From Paracoccaceae bacterium (lineage in GTDB: Bacteria > Pseudomonadota > Alphaproteobacteria > Rhodobacterales > Rhodobacteraceae): a stretch of 64,000 nt of DNA. The notes under the pieces were generated by a model. The model made no database searches. It was not told where the DNA came from and was given only the letters and a program-made list of their open reading frames with translations. This document shows, one piece after another, positions 1 to 9,163 of the stretch (position 1 is its first letter; every line of letters starts with the position of its first letter). Made by a program: the position numbers and the translations under genes. Location: assembly GCA_027486345.1 (NCBI GenBank), contig JAIXPH010000032.1, positions 1 to 64,000 of the forward strand. Reading direction: 5' to 3'.

Positions 1-116
1 CCCATGGCGGTCAACCACCCGCCGTGGTCTATTTCAAAAGCATTGAAACCGATCAGCAGGTGCAGGCAGTAGCTTAAATCAGCCGGAAATCTGTCCAAAA
101 GTTGGGGAGTAGCTCA
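1..116 (+). mobile_element. Right end of an IS3-family insertion sequence (partial)
   Basis: The first 116 bases hold the 3' tail of a transposase frame (3-77) followed by about 40 noncoding bases ending in CA. Read on the minus strand the tip is TGAGCTACTCCCCAACTTTT, which starts with TG and carries the CCCC typical of terminal inverted repeats in IS3-family elements. The boundary at about 116 is also where the neighbouring integrase frame loses family-like sequence. The left end and the target duplication lie outside the window, so the edge is inferred from one side only. Confidence 0.7.
3..77 (+). CDS. IS3-family transposase, C-terminal 24 residues (partial)
   Basis: An open frame enters from the left edge and stops at TAA 75-77. 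Its residues include HGGQPPAVVYF followed by ETDQQVQAVA. This matches the usual C-terminal tail of IS3-family OrfB (DDE) transposases, where a GG-x-xPAxVYF segment is followed by a short basic or glutamine-rich end. Only the tail is visible, so the integrity of the transposase cannot be judged. Confidence 0.6.
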   Translation, partial: HGGQPPAVVYFKSIETDQQVQAVA

Positions 117-832
117 ATCAACCAGCGCCGGTCATCGTCCAACTCCATGCAAGCTTGCTGCACCTTGCTGATCGAAGGCAGCGGGATCGGCTGACGGTCG
201 GCCACTCCGGCCTCCCTTTCATAATACACGCCGGAAAACGGGCTACGCATTTCGATGGCCAGTTCCGCCGCCACGAAGTTGATGATGGCTTTCAAATAGC
301 CAAAGTTGCGGGTCACGCTGGATCCGCTCAACGACCGGGCCAACAGCAGGTCCCGGAAGGCAAGGGCGTCAGCGCGGTTGTAATCGGTAAGTCGTTTGTC
401 GCCGCATGCGGCAATCAAGTAGGCGGTCGAGCGATGAGCGGCAGCCGAGAATGTGACTGGGCGACCAGTCCCCTTGGCGCGCAGGTAGATGTCGCGAGCC
501 TCCGTCATCGTCGGACTGACTGGACTGGCCGGACTACCATTCGGGGACAACACCAGCCGACGATCAGGTTCGACGACAGATGCCGTCGCACGAACCGTGC
601 GCTTGTCATGGCCGGGACAGACCAGACGCAGAGCGCGAATGTGCGCCCAGTAGGCATCAAGCTGATGAGTGGATTTTGAGGCAAGTTTTTTGGCTTCGTC
701 GTGGCACGACGTGCCCAGCGCGAAGACGATTCGGGGGACGGTGTAGTGATCGGCCAGATCGCTCGGGATACGGCGGGAGTAGTAGAATCTGCCCGCTCTC
801 GTGAATGTATGACGGATTGATTTGTTCTGCAT
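74..832 (-). pseudogene. Tyrosine recombinase/integrase N-terminal fragment, cut by an IS element
   Basis: The preferred start is ATG at 832, because the following residues (MQNKSIRHTFTRAGRFYYSR, then RIPSDL) are the N-terminal arm-binding region of phage-type integrases. An upstream in-frame ATG at 880 is less likely. The core-binding domain follows (DYNRADALAFRDLLLAR, SVTRNFGYLKAIINF). Native sequence runs to about DDDRRWLI; the last residues are encoded by the IS3-type end. The catalytic domain with the R-H-R-Y residues is therefore missing and the protein should not recombine. The gene lies 92 bases beyond the 3' end of a tRNA-Met gene and on the same strand, the usual place for the integrase of a tRNA-targeted island. 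Confidence 0.8.
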
Positions 833-924
833 TCTGGTCAGCACCCGGTTTGGCTGACGCTTCCGCCAGCAACGTTTCACCGGGGATTTACTGACCTTCC
901 GCTAACCTTATGAAAAATAAAGGT

Positions 925-1001
925 TGGTGGCGAGGGGGGGACTCGAACCCCCGACCCTGCGATTATGAGTCGCATGCTCTAACCAACTGAGCTACCTAGC
1001 C
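925..1001 (-). tRNA. tRNA-Met (CAT anticodon), CCA encoded
   Basis: A 77-base cloverleaf can be folded on the minus strand: acceptor GGCTAGG, D arm GCTCAG-GAGC, anticodon loop CTCATAA, T arm GGGGG-TTCGAGT-CCCCC, acceptor strand CCTCGCC, then A and CCA. The D arm and acceptor resemble elongator tRNA-Met; a CAT-anticodon tRNA-Ile2 cannot be fully excluded without identity analysis. One acceptor pair (position 4 with 69) is a U-C mismatch. The 3' half is the probable attachment site of the island whose broken integrase lies at 74-832. Confidence 0.9.
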
Positions 1002-1050
1002 ACTGGCGCGGTGACTAGGCGAAGGCGCGGGGGGCGTCAAGCGTGAATCG

Positions 1051-3069
1051 TCATGCCTTTTCCGCCATGCCATGCGCCACGCGCGGGCGACCCGAGGCGG
1101 TGACGGTCACGGTCGCCTCGATGAACATCGACCGGCCCTCAACCTCAGCCTCGCGGATGTCGCGGGTGGCGGTCAGGCGCAGGTCTTCAGCCCCGGCGGC
1201 GCGGGCGCGGGTGGTGGCCTCTGCCGTCAGGGCGGCCTCAAGGGCCTTCAGCGCGCTGTCACGGTCGGTGTAGCTGGTCAGACCCTCGGGCAGGTGGATG
1301 GTGAACCGCCCTTCGCCGGGGCTGGTGACCAGACCCGTCGCGCGTTGGCTGATCTGGCCCACCACCGCGCCGATGGCATTGGCGACCCCTGCATGGTCCG
1401 GCAGGATCATCCGGCAGCCAAGCCGTTCGCCCACCGCGCCGTAATAACTGGGGGCAGACGCGCCCAGCCCGATCACCGGCACGCCCAGACGGGCGGTGAT
1501 TTGCACCACACCGCGATGACCACGCAGGCCCGCCACGGTCAGGCGGTGACGCGCCAAGACCTCGGACGCCTCACCGGCAAAGGCGGGGTCCTCGTCAAAG
1601 GCGGCTTCCAGCAGGCAATCCACGGTCTGTTGCGTCAACTGGTCCACGATGGCCTGTGCGAACACCGCCGGATCAGAGGCAAAGCGCTCGCCCCGCCCGT
1701 TGCGGCGACGGCCCAGCAGGCGCACGGCCTTTTCTGCTGCCGATCCGTCCCAGACCGACAGCCGCCCCAGCACATGGCTGGCATCCGACGGCGTGACACC
1801 CGACAGCATCACCAAGCCCCGCGCCACCAGACGGTCCAACGCCGCCGCCTCCAACCGGGAGGTCAGCGCCTGCGCGACCGGCATGGGTTCGGTCAGGCGT
1901 GACAGCACCGCCACCTCTCGCGGGCCAAGTCCCCCGGCATTGCCGCCCATCGGGATGGCAAAGCGGCCATCGGTTTCGCCTGCGGTTTCGGTCGATAGCC
2001 AGCGGTCAAGGGCGGCATGCACCATCGCGCCATGGGTCGATGCCAGCAGTGACACCGGCACCAAGCGGCGCGGACCAAGGCGCAGGCCACCGTCCAGCCC
2101 TTCGGTCACCAGATGCACTTCGGAATCGCCGCCAAGGCCGGTGGTGCGCATCGCCACGGCCTCGACCATCGTGCGGAAACCGCCAACGCGGGCACCTTGG
2201 GGGTCAATCTCAGGCAGTCCGTCGCGCAGCAGGGCGACGTCGGTGGTGGTGCCGCCGATGTCGCTGACCAGCGCATCCTTTTCCCCGGTCAGCCAGCGCG
2301 CGCCGACGATGCTGGCGGCGGGACCGGAGAGGATGGTTTCAATCGGACGCTCCCGCACCATCGCGGCGGAAATCAACGCGCCATCGCCGCGCACCACCAT
2401 CAGGGGGGCGTCGATTCCCACCTGCGCCAAGTGCCGTTCGCAAGCCGCAACCAGACGGTCGATCATCCCGATCAAACGCGCGTTCAGCACCGCCGTCAGC
2501 GCGCGCTTTGGCCCGTTCAACTGGGCCGACAATTCATGCGAGCAGGTGACAGGCCGCCCCGTCACGCGGCGGATGATGTCACGTGCGGCCACCTCATGCG
2601 CGGGGTTGCGGGTGGCGAAGCGGGCAGCGACGGCAAAGCCCATCACCTGATCGCCCAGGGCGGCGACTTGCGACTCCAGCGCCGCCAGATCCAGCGCTGC
2701 AAATTCGGTGCCCGCATGGGTATGCCCCCCGGCAAGGCGGATCACCGGATCGCCCTTCAGCGCCTCGACCAATCCGCCGCGGTCCAGATCGTCATCGTCA
2801 AAGCCGATGAAGACCAGCGCGACCCGGCCCCCCTGCCCTTCGACCAGCGCGTTGGTGGCCAGCGTGGTGGACAGCGACACCAGCGCCACCTGCGACGGCG
2901 CGACCCCGGCCTCTGCCAGGGCCGCATCCACCGCCCGCCCGATGCCCAAGGCCAGATCGCCCCGCGTGGTCAGCGATTTCGCCGAGCCGATCACCCGCGT
3001 CGCGGCTTCGTCCACGATCACCGCATCGGTGTAGGTGCCACCGGTATCCACACCAAGGAAATAGGCCAT
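1051..3069 (-). CDS. Hydantoinase/oxoprolinase family protein (HyuA-like A subunit)
   Basis: The 672-residue protein has the two phosphate-binding motifs of the HyuA/5-oxoprolinase ASKHA fold: DTGGTYTDAVI near residues 8-18 and SDIGGTTTDVALL near 269-281. Length is normal for the A subunit of N-methylhydantoinase, acetone carboxylase or 5-oxoprolinase-type enzymes, which use ATP to activate a cyclic amide or ketone substrate. The usual HyuB partner is not adjacent: downstream lies the tRNA, upstream rpoN (55 bases away, same strand). The exact substrate cannot be assigned. The cytoplasmic family assignment is firm; the reaction is open because a lone A subunit is atypical. Confidence 0.85.
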   Translation of the reverse strand: MAYFLGVDTGGTYTDAVIVDEAATRVIGSAKSLTTRGDLALGIGRAVDAALAEAGVAPSQVALVSLSTTLATNALVEGQGGRVALVFIGFDDDDLDRGGLVEALKGDPVIRLAGGHTHAGTEFAALDLAALESQVAALGDQVMGFAVAARFATRNPAHEVAARDIIRRVTGRPVTCSHELSAQLNGPKRALTAVLNARLIGMIDRLVAACERHLAQVGIDAPLMVVRGDGALISAAMVRERPIETILSGPAASIVGARWLTGEKDALVSDIGGTTTDVALLRDGLPEIDPQGARVGGFRTMVEAVAMRTTGLGGDSEVHLVTEGLDGGLRLGPRRLVPVSLLASTHGAMVHAALDRWLSTETAGETDGRFAIPMGGNAGGLGPREVAVLSRLTEPMPVAQALTSRLEAAALDRLVARGLVMLSGVTPSDASHVLGRLSVWDGSAAEKAVRLLGRRRNGRGERFASDPAVFAQAIVDQLTQQTVDCLLEAAFDEDPAFAGEASEVLARHRLTVAGLRGHRGVVQITARLGVPVIGLGASAPSYYGAVGERLGCRMILPDHAGVANAIGAVVGQISQRATGLVTSPGEGRFTIHLPEGLTSYTDRDSALKALEAALTAEATTRARAAGAEDLRLTATRDIREAEVEGRSMFIEATVTVTASGRPRVAHGMAEKA

Positions 3070-3124
3070 CCGTCACGTCCCATCTGTCTGTCCGCCCCGG
3101 ACCTAGCCCGCCAACCCGCAAAGA

Positions 3125-4426
3125 TCAGCCCCCGATGCGACCTTTTCTGTCGCCAAGGGAACGCGGAGCGACCTGACGGCGGCGATGGGCGGGCGGAATG
3201 CCCAGCGCCTTGCGATAATCCGCGACCGTCCGGCGGGACACCTGCGCCCCTGCGGCGGCCAGCAGATCGGTCAGGGCCGCGTCCGACAGCGGATGTGCCG
3301 GGTCTTCCGCCGCCACCGCCTGCGCCAGACGGGCGCGCAGCGCGGCGACCGAAAGGCCCGCGCCGACGCCCCCCCGTGCGCCGCCGAACAGCGACCGCAG
3401 CCACCATGTGCCCAAGGGCGTGTCGATCGACACCCCGGACACGATGCGGCTGATGGTGCTTTCGTGCAGGTCCAGACGCTCTGCCACCTCCGCCATGGTC
3501 ATGGGGGCAAGGGCGGTCAATCCCCGGTCCAGCGCTGCCATCTGACGGCGCAGCACCTCTTGCCCCACCCGCAAGAGCGTGGCGTTGCGGCTCTCCACCA
3601 GACGCGCCAGCGTGCGCGCCGCCGCCCGCCCCGGCCCGCGCCCCGCCTCGACCCTGATTGTCGGCAGGGCAGACCGGTTCAGCGCCACCTCCCATCCCGC
3701 GTCCCCCTGCCGCACCAGCAAATCCGGTTCGCGCACCGGGGCGGCATGGGCGGCAAAGCGGGCACCGGGCTTGGGGTCCAGACTGCGGATGCGGCGGAAA
3801 CAGGTCTCCACCTCCGCCTCGGTGATGCCACCCAGACGCGCGATGCGGGCCAGATCGCCCTTGGCCAAGAGATCGAGATGCGCCAGCACCGTGGTCAGCA
3901 CGGCATCGGCAAAGCCTTCCTCCCGCGCTTGCAGCAGCAGGCATTCGCGCAGGTTGCGGGCAAACAGCCCCGGCGGATCGATGCGCTGCACGCGGTCCAG
4001 CACCGCCTCCACCGCCGGGACGGGCACGCGCGCCGTCGCCGCGATGGCGGACAGCGTCGCCCCCAGCCAACCCGACGGCTCCAGCGCCTCGACCAAGGCC
4101 AGCGCGATGCGGCGGTCCGTGGCGGACAGGTCCAGCCGCGTGATCTCTTGCACCACATGGCTGACCAGACTGGGGCTGGCCGAGACGACCCGCTCCGTCG
4201 CGTCAACGCCAAGACCGGATGACCACACCCCCTGCCAGCGCGGCAGCCATTCTCCGGGGGCGGGGGCGGGGGTGTCCAGCCGAATGGCCGGGTTTTCCGC
4301 GGCCTGCTCCTCAAGATAGCGTGTCAACCCCGTGGCATCGGCCCGCAGCAGCCGGATCGACGCTTGCAGCGCGGTGTTGAGCTGCAAGCGCTGGCTTTGC
4401 GTGACCTTGATGCCGGGCGACTTCAT
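3125..4426 (-). CDS. rpoN: RNA polymerase sigma-54 factor
   Basis: The chosen ATG at 4426 gives 433 residues beginning MKSPGIKVTQSQRLQ; the frame stays open further upstream but without family sequence. Region I is the glutamine- and leucine-rich QSQRLQLNTALQASIRLL (residues 10-27). A helix-turn-helix lies at about 308-345 with HESTISRIVSG, followed by TPLGTWWLRSLF, and the RpoN box SRRTVADYRKALGI sits at 397-410 (consensus ARRTVAKYRE). The acidic region II is very short, as in some alphaproteobacterial copies. It directs transcription from -24/-12 promoters together with AAA+ activators. Rhodobacteria often have several rpoN copies; which one this is cannot be told here. Confidence 0.93.
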   Translation of the reverse strand: MKSPGIKVTQSQRLQLNTALQASIRLLRADATGLTRYLEEQAAENPAIRLDTPAPAPGEWLPRWQGVWSSGLGVDATERVVSASPSLVSHVVQEITRLDLSATDRRIALALVEALEPSGWLGATLSAIAATARVPVPAVEAVLDRVQRIDPPGLFARNLRECLLLQAREEGFADAVLTTVLAHLDLLAKGDLARIARLGGITEAEVETCFRRIRSLDPKPGARFAAHAAPVREPDLLVRQGDAGWEVALNRSALPTIRVEAGRGPGRAAARTLARLVESRNATLLRVGQEVLRRQMAALDRGLTALAPMTMAEVAERLDLHESTISRIVSGVSIDTPLGTWWLRSLFGGARGGVGAGLSVAALRARLAQAVAAEDPAHPLSDAALTDLLAAAGAQVSRRTVADYRKALGIPPAHRRRQVAPRSLGDRKGRIGG

Positions 4427-4532
4427 GTCCGGCAGGCTAAGCGGCGGGGCGATCTGTGGCAACCGGCCCCTCTCGTCTTTCCGGCGGGCGGGGCTTAGAC
4501 TCGGCAAGGATTTGAAAGCAAAAGGAATGGGC

Positions 4533-6749
4533 ATGCAGGGCGGCACTCCCCAACTGCGCGATGTGGTGCTGGTCGGCGGCGGGCATGCCCATGCGCTGGT
4601 GGCGCGGATGTGGGGGATGGACCCGCTGCCCGGCGCGCGGCTGACGATCATCAACCCCGCGCCTGCCGCGCCTTACACGGGGATGCTTCCGGGCCTGATC
4701 GCCGGGCATTACCGGCGGGATGAGATCATGATCGACCTGATCCGCCTGGGCAGCTTTGCGGGCGCGCGGGTGATCCTTGACCGTGCCGTGGGCATCGACC
4801 CTGCGGCGCGGCTGATCCATCTGCAAGACCGCCCGCCCTTGCGCTATGACGTGGCCAGCATCGACATCGGCATCGGATCGGGCCTGTCCGAGGTGCCGGG
4901 ATATGCCGAACACGGCGTCGCCGCCAAGCCGCTGGGCGATTACGCCCGCCGGTGGGAGGCGTTCGTCGCCCTGTCGCTGCCCGCCCCGCGCGTGGTGATC
5001 GTGGGGGCGGGGTTGGGCGGCGTTGAACTGGCGCTGGCCAGCGCGCACCGCCTGCGCGCGGCGGGGGCGACCCCTGCCGTCACGCTGCTGGAACGCGGCC
5101 CCCGCGCCCTGCCCCATGTCGGAGAGGCGGCACGGCGCAGCCTGCTGGCCGAACTGGACCGCGCCGGGGTGCTCCTGCTGACGGCCGCCGAGCCTGCCGT
5201 GATCGAGGATGGCGCGGTGGTCCTGCAGGACGGGCGACGGATCGGGTCGGACTTCACCCTCTCCGCCGCTGGCAGTCGCCCGCAAGGATGGCTGGCCGAT
5301 ACCGGGCTGACGCTGGACGACGGTTTCCTGCGGATCACGCCCAGACTGCAAACCTCGGACCCCGCGATCTTTGCGGCGGGCGATTGCGTGCACATGCCCT
5401 TTGCCCCGCGCCCCAAGGCCGGGGTCTTTGCCGTGCGCGCCGCCCCGATCCTGGTGCACAACCTGCGCGCGGCGCTGGCCGGCGGGCCGATGCGCCGCTT
5501 TCGCCCACAGCGGGATTACCTGAAACTGGTCTCGCTGGGCGACAGGCGTGCCGTGGCCGACAAGTTCGGCCTGCGGACCGCGGGCGCGTGGCTCTGGCGG
5601 TTGAAGGATGACATCGACCGCCGCTTCATGGCGAAATTCGCCGATTACCCGGCGATGCCCCGGCCCAAGGTTCCGGCGCAGGCGGTCAAGGGCCTCGCGC
5701 AGATGCTGGCCGAACAGCCGACCTGCGCGGGCTGCGGGTCAAAGGTCGGCCCCGGCGCGCTGGGGCGGGCGCTGACCGATCTGCCGCACAGTCCGCGCGC
5801 CGATCTGGTCAACGGCCCCGGCGACGATGCCGCGATCCTTGACTTCGGCACCCTGCGGCAGGTGCTGACCACCGACCATCTGCGCAGCTTCACCCAGGAC
5901 CCCCGCCTTCTGGCGCAGGTGGCGGCGGCCCATGCGCTTGGCGATGTCTGGGCGATGGGGGCCGCGCCACAGGCCGCGCTGGCGCAGATCATCCTGCCGC
6001 CGCTCTCGCCCACGCTGCAACAGGACATGCTGGCCGAGATCATGCAGGCCGCCGCTCAGGTCTTTGCCGAGGCAGGCGCGGCCATCGTCGGCGGTCACAC
6101 CACCATCGGCAGCGAATTGACCCTTGGCTTCACCGTCACGGGTCTGGTGCAGACCCCGCTGACCAAGGGCGGCGCGCGCGCCGGCGATGCGCTGATCCTG
6201 ACCAAGGCGCTGGGCAGCGGCACCATCCTTGCCGCCGAGATGGCCCGCGCCCGCCTGCCCGGCCTGATCCTTGGCGAAAGCGTCGCCGCCTGCCATGCCG
6301 CAATGCGCCGCCCGCTTGGCCCCGCCGCCGCGATCCTGTCGCCCGTGGCCCATGCCATGACCGATGTGACCGGCTTCGGTCTGGCCGGGCACCTGCTGGA
6401 GATGCTGGAGGCCTCGGGCTGTGGCGCGGACCTTGAACTGGCGGCGATCCCCGTCCTGCCGGGGGCAGAGGCGCTGGCCGCGGCGGGCTACGCCTCGTCG
6501 CTTGCGCCGCAGAACCGGGCGGCGACGGATTGGAAGGTGGCCGACCACAGCGGCTCCGGCCTGCGTCAGGTCGGCCCCGACACCCCGCGCCGCGCACTGC
6601 TGGACGATCCGCAGACCGGCGGCCCCCTGCTGGCCGCCGTTCCCGCCGACCGGGCAGCGGCAATCTTGGCCGATCTTCTGGCCGCAGGGGAAACCGCCGC
6701 GATCATCGGCCATCTGGTTGAGGGCAGCCCAAGGATCACGCTGATCTGA
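4533..6749 (+). CDS. selD: Selenide, water dikinase fused to an N-terminal FAD/NAD(P) oxidoreductase domain
   Basis: ATG 4533 is preferred because AGGA lies 6 bases upstream; ATG 4527 is too close to it. The 738-residue product has two parts. Residues 1 to about 375 are a NADH-dehydrogenase-II-like flavoprotein with dinucleotide motifs VVLVGGGHAHAL (12-23) and VVIVGAGLGGVEL (154-166) and the FAD-contact IFAAGDCVHMP. Residues from about 385 form SelD, which makes selenophosphate from selenide and ATP: CAGCGSK at 398-404 aligns Cys401 and Lys404 with the catalytic Cys17/Lys20 of E. coli, and GPGDDAAIL and TTDHL are further family motifs. Such fusions are known in alphaproteobacteria and cyanobacteria. 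It is convergent with mnmH, a user of selenophosphate. Confidence 0.93.
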   Translation: MQGGTPQLRDVVLVGGGHAHALVARMWGMDPLPGARLTIINPAPAAPYTGMLPGLIAGHYRRDEIMIDLIRLGSFAGARVILDRAVGIDPAARLIHLQDRPPLRYDVASIDIGIGSGLSEVPGYAEHGVAAKPLGDYARRWEAFVALSLPAPRVVIVGAGLGGVELALASAHRLRAAGATPAVTLLERGPRALPHVGEAARRSLLAELDRAGVLLLTAAEPAVIEDGAVVLQDGRRIGSDFTLSAAGSRPQGWLADTGLTLDDGFLRITPRLQTSDPAIFAAGDCVHMPFAPRPKAGVFAVRAAPILVHNLRAALAGGPMRRFRPQRDYLKLVSLGDRRAVADKFGLRTAGAWLWRLKDDIDRRFMAKFADYPAMPRPKVPAQAVKGLAQMLAEQPTCAGCGSKVGPGALGRALTDLPHSPRADLVNGPGDDAAILDFGTLRQVLTTDHLRSFTQDPRLLAQVAAAHALGDVWAMGAAPQAALAQIILPPLSPTLQQDMLAEIMQAAAQVFAEAGAAIVGGHTTIGSELTLGFTVTGLVQTPLTKGGARAGDALILTKALGSGTILAAEMARARLPGLILGESVAACHAAMRRPLGPAAAILSPVAHAMTDVTGFGLAGHLLEMLEASGCGADLELAAIPVLPGAEALAAAGYASSLAPQNRAATDWKVADHSGSGLRQVGPDTPRRALLDDPQTGGPLLAAVPADRAAAILADLLAAGETAAIIGHLVEGSPRITLI

Positions 6750-6783
6750 TCCCGCCTTCCCCCTGCGACATCCAAGACGCCGG

Positions 6784-7833
6784 TCAGATGACCTTGCCCA
6801 CCGCCGCCGCCACCCGATCGGCCAGCGCGGGCAGGTCGGACTCGCCCAATCGCTCTGCCGCGATCTCGGTCAGGGGCACTTCCATCCGGGCGCGGTGCTT
6901 GCCGTAGCGCGGATCGTAATGATGCTCCATCAACCCATCGGCCAGCGCCGTGAACTGCCCCGTGGCTACCAGCGCGCGCCAGTTTGCAATCACCTCGCCC
7001 GCATGGGCCGGGCGCAGCGAGGCCACGATGGCATCCAGACGGTCAGGGTCCACCGTCAGGTCGGCATAGGCCCGCGTCAGATACTCTGCCCGCGCGGCGC
7101 GGGGGGCGGCGATGGCGATGCGCGGGGCGGCGACCATGGCCCGCCACAGTTTCGGCGGCAGGCGGCAATTGCCGACCTTGGCGCTTTCAGCCTCGACCAC
7201 TACAGGTCGTCCGGGGTCCAGCCGGGCGGTGGCCATTGCGAGCCGCCCCTCAAACGCTTTCTGGCTGGGCTGATCCCCCATCCCGCCAAAGAGTGACCCA
7301 CGATGATTGGCCAACCCTTCCAGGTCCAGCACCTGCACGCCTCGATCCGGCAACAGCTTCAACACATCGGTCTTGGCCGATCCGGTATTGCCGTCCAGCA
7401 CCACCACCGGGCAGGGAAAGGCCGCGTCGTAAAGCGCATCGACCACCAGATGCCGCCACGATTTGTAGCCACCCTGAACGGTTTCGACCCGCCAGCCGAT
7501 CTGTTGCAGGATCACCGCGAAAGACCCCGACCTTTGCCCGCCGCGCCAGCAATAGACCAAGGGCCGCCATGCCCCCGGCTTGTCCGCCAAGGGCCCTTGC
7601 AGGTGCGTTGAGGCATTCTTGGCCACCAGCGCCGCGCCGATCTTGCGGGCGTCAAAGGGGCTGACCTGTTTGTAGATCGTGCCCACCCGGGCGCGTTCTT
7701 CGTCGTCCAGCACGGGCAGGCTGATCGCGCCGGGGATGTGATCCTCGGCATATTCCGCAGGGGCGCGCACGTCGATGATCGTGTCGAAATCCAAAGCGGC
7801 GACCGCCGAGAGCGACTCCAGCCTGATCGCCAT
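6784..7833 (-). CDS. mnmH: tRNA 2-selenouridine synthase
   Basis: The 349-residue protein replaces sulfur by selenium in the 2-thiouridine at the wobble position of tRNAs for Lys, Glu and Gln, via a geranylated intermediate, using selenophosphate. The N-terminal rhodanese domain carries the catalytic Cys95 in YCWRGGQRSGS, and a P-loop GNTGSAKT follows at 148-155, as in E. coli SelU/MnmH. The start codon overlaps the argE stop by one base (TGATG), so it is probably translated from the argE transcript. Its 3' end faces selD with 34 bases between. No selA, selB or selC is seen in the window. Confidence 0.95.
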   Translation of the reverse strand: MAIRLESLSAVAALDFDTIIDVRAPAEYAEDHIPGAISLPVLDDEERARVGTIYKQVSPFDARKIGAALVAKNASTHLQGPLADKPGAWRPLVYCWRGGQRSGSFAVILQQIGWRVETVQGGYKSWRHLVVDALYDAAFPCPVVVLDGNTGSAKTDVLKLLPDRGVQVLDLEGLANHRGSLFGGMGDQPSQKAFEGRLAMATARLDPGRPVVVEAESAKVGNCRLPPKLWRAMVAAPRIAIAAPRAARAEYLTRAYADLTVDPDRLDAIVASLRPAHAGEVIANWRALVATGQFTALADGLMEHHYDPRYGKHRARMEVPLTEIAAERLGESDLPALADRVAAAVGKVI

Positions 7834-8987
7834 CAGAGGCCCCCTTCCAGCCGCGCGACCAAGGCCGCCAGCATGGACTGGCAGCGGCCCACCTGTTCGA
7901 CGCTGACGAACTCATCCGGCTTGTGACCCTGCGCCATGCTGCCGGGGCCGCAGATCACCGTGGGTATCCCCAACCGCGCATCGAACAGCCCGCCTTCGGT
8001 GCCAAAGGCCACTTTCATCGTGCCATTCGCCCCGGTCAGCGATTTGACGAAATTCACCACCCCCGCATCGGATGGCGTGCCAAGGCCGGGGTAATCCCAC
8101 AGCCGTTCTACCCGCAACTCGGCCTCTGGAAAGTCAGCCCGGAGCGGCGCGACGATGGCCTCACAGGCCGCCCGCACCTCGGCGATCAGCGCCTCGGGGT
8201 CATCTTCGGCCAAGGACCTGATTTCCCAATCCACCGTCGCATGGTTCGGCACGATGTTGACCTGCACCCCGCCCTGCATCTTGCCCGCGTGCAGCGTGGT
8301 GTAGGGCACGTCATAATCCCCATCGCGCGGACCAGACGCCGCCACCCGCGCCTGCACGCCCCGCAGTGCGGTGACGAAATCCGCCGCCAGATGCAGCGCG
8401 TTCAGGGCGAGGGGGGCGAGGGCGGAATGACCCTCTCGCCCCACCGCCGTGGTGCGCAGGGCGATCTTGCCCTTATGCCCGGTGGCGACCTGCATCCCCG
8501 TGGGTTCGCCCACGATGCACATCGCGGGGCGGACCGGCGCGCCCGCCAGCATTTCGATCAAGGATCGCACGCCCATGCAGCCGATCTCTTCGTCATAGCT
8601 CAACGCCAGATGCAGCGGGGTTTGCAGCGGACGTTTCGCCGCCTCAAGCATCGCGGCAATGGCACAGGCAACAAAACCCTTCATATCCGCCGTGCCGCGC
8701 CCGTAGTAGCGGCCATTGGCCTCGGTCAGGTCAAAGGGCGGATGGGTCCACGCCTGGCCGTCCACCGGGACCACATCGGTATGCCCCGACAGCATCACCC
8801 CGCCGCGATCCTGTGGCCCGACGGTGGCGTAAAGGTTGGCCTTGTGGCCCGTGGCATCCGGGATCAGCGTGCTGTCGATCCCAGCATCCGCCAGCAATCC
8901 CTGCACATAGCCCATCAGGGCCATGTTCGGCTTGGCGCTGACCGTGTCAAAGCCGATCAACCGCTCCAAAATCTCGCGCACGTCCAT
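7833..8987 (-). CDS. argE: Acetylornithine deacetylase (M20 family)
   Basis: The 384-residue M20 metallopeptidase has the zinc-site motifs SGHTDVVPVDG, YGRGTADMKG and SYDEEIGCMG, and a later FGTEGGLFD and HKPDEFV segment. This pattern and length match ArgE, which releases ornithine and acetate from N-acetylornithine in arginine synthesis. A succinyl-diaminopimelate desuccinylase is less likely because the DAxK/FGTEGG signature here is ArgE-like. It is the promoter-proximal gene of an argE-mnmH pair. Divergent from the FAD-linked oxidase at 9164, with about 175 bases between for promoters. Confidence 0.9.
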   Translation of the reverse strand: MDVREILERLIGFDTVSAKPNMALMGYVQGLLADAGIDSTLIPDATGHKANLYATVGPQDRGGVMLSGHTDVVPVDGQAWTHPPFDLTEANGRYYGRGTADMKGFVACAIAAMLEAAKRPLQTPLHLALSYDEEIGCMGVRSLIEMLAGAPVRPAMCIVGEPTGMQVATGHKGKIALRTTAVGREGHSALAPLALNALHLAADFVTALRGVQARVAASGPRDGDYDVPYTTLHAGKMQGGVQVNIVPNHATVDWEIRSLAEDDPEALIAEVRAACEAIVAPLRADFPEAELRVERLWDYPGLGTPSDAGVVNFVKSLTGANGTMKVAFGTEGGLFDARLGIPTVICGPGSMAQGHKPDEFVSVEQVGRCQSMLAALVARLEGGL

Positions 8988-9163
8988 CCGTCACCCTCGT
9001 CTTGCGCCGGACCCTAAGCGCAAAGCGGGGCGAAGGCAAAGCAGCGCCACACAGATTTACGCCGCAAGAGACAGCCGCAAGTCACTTTCGGCCTTGAAGC
9101 CTTGGCCCGACAGGAGGATCAATCGGCATCCCCGCCAGAGAGTCCCCCCGGAGAGTTCCCCGA

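Noticed and set aside
2113-3453. Long open frame opposite hydantoinase and rpoN
   Set aside because: It is an antisense shadow typical of high GC, with low-complexity His/Arg/Gln-rich translation and no family signal.
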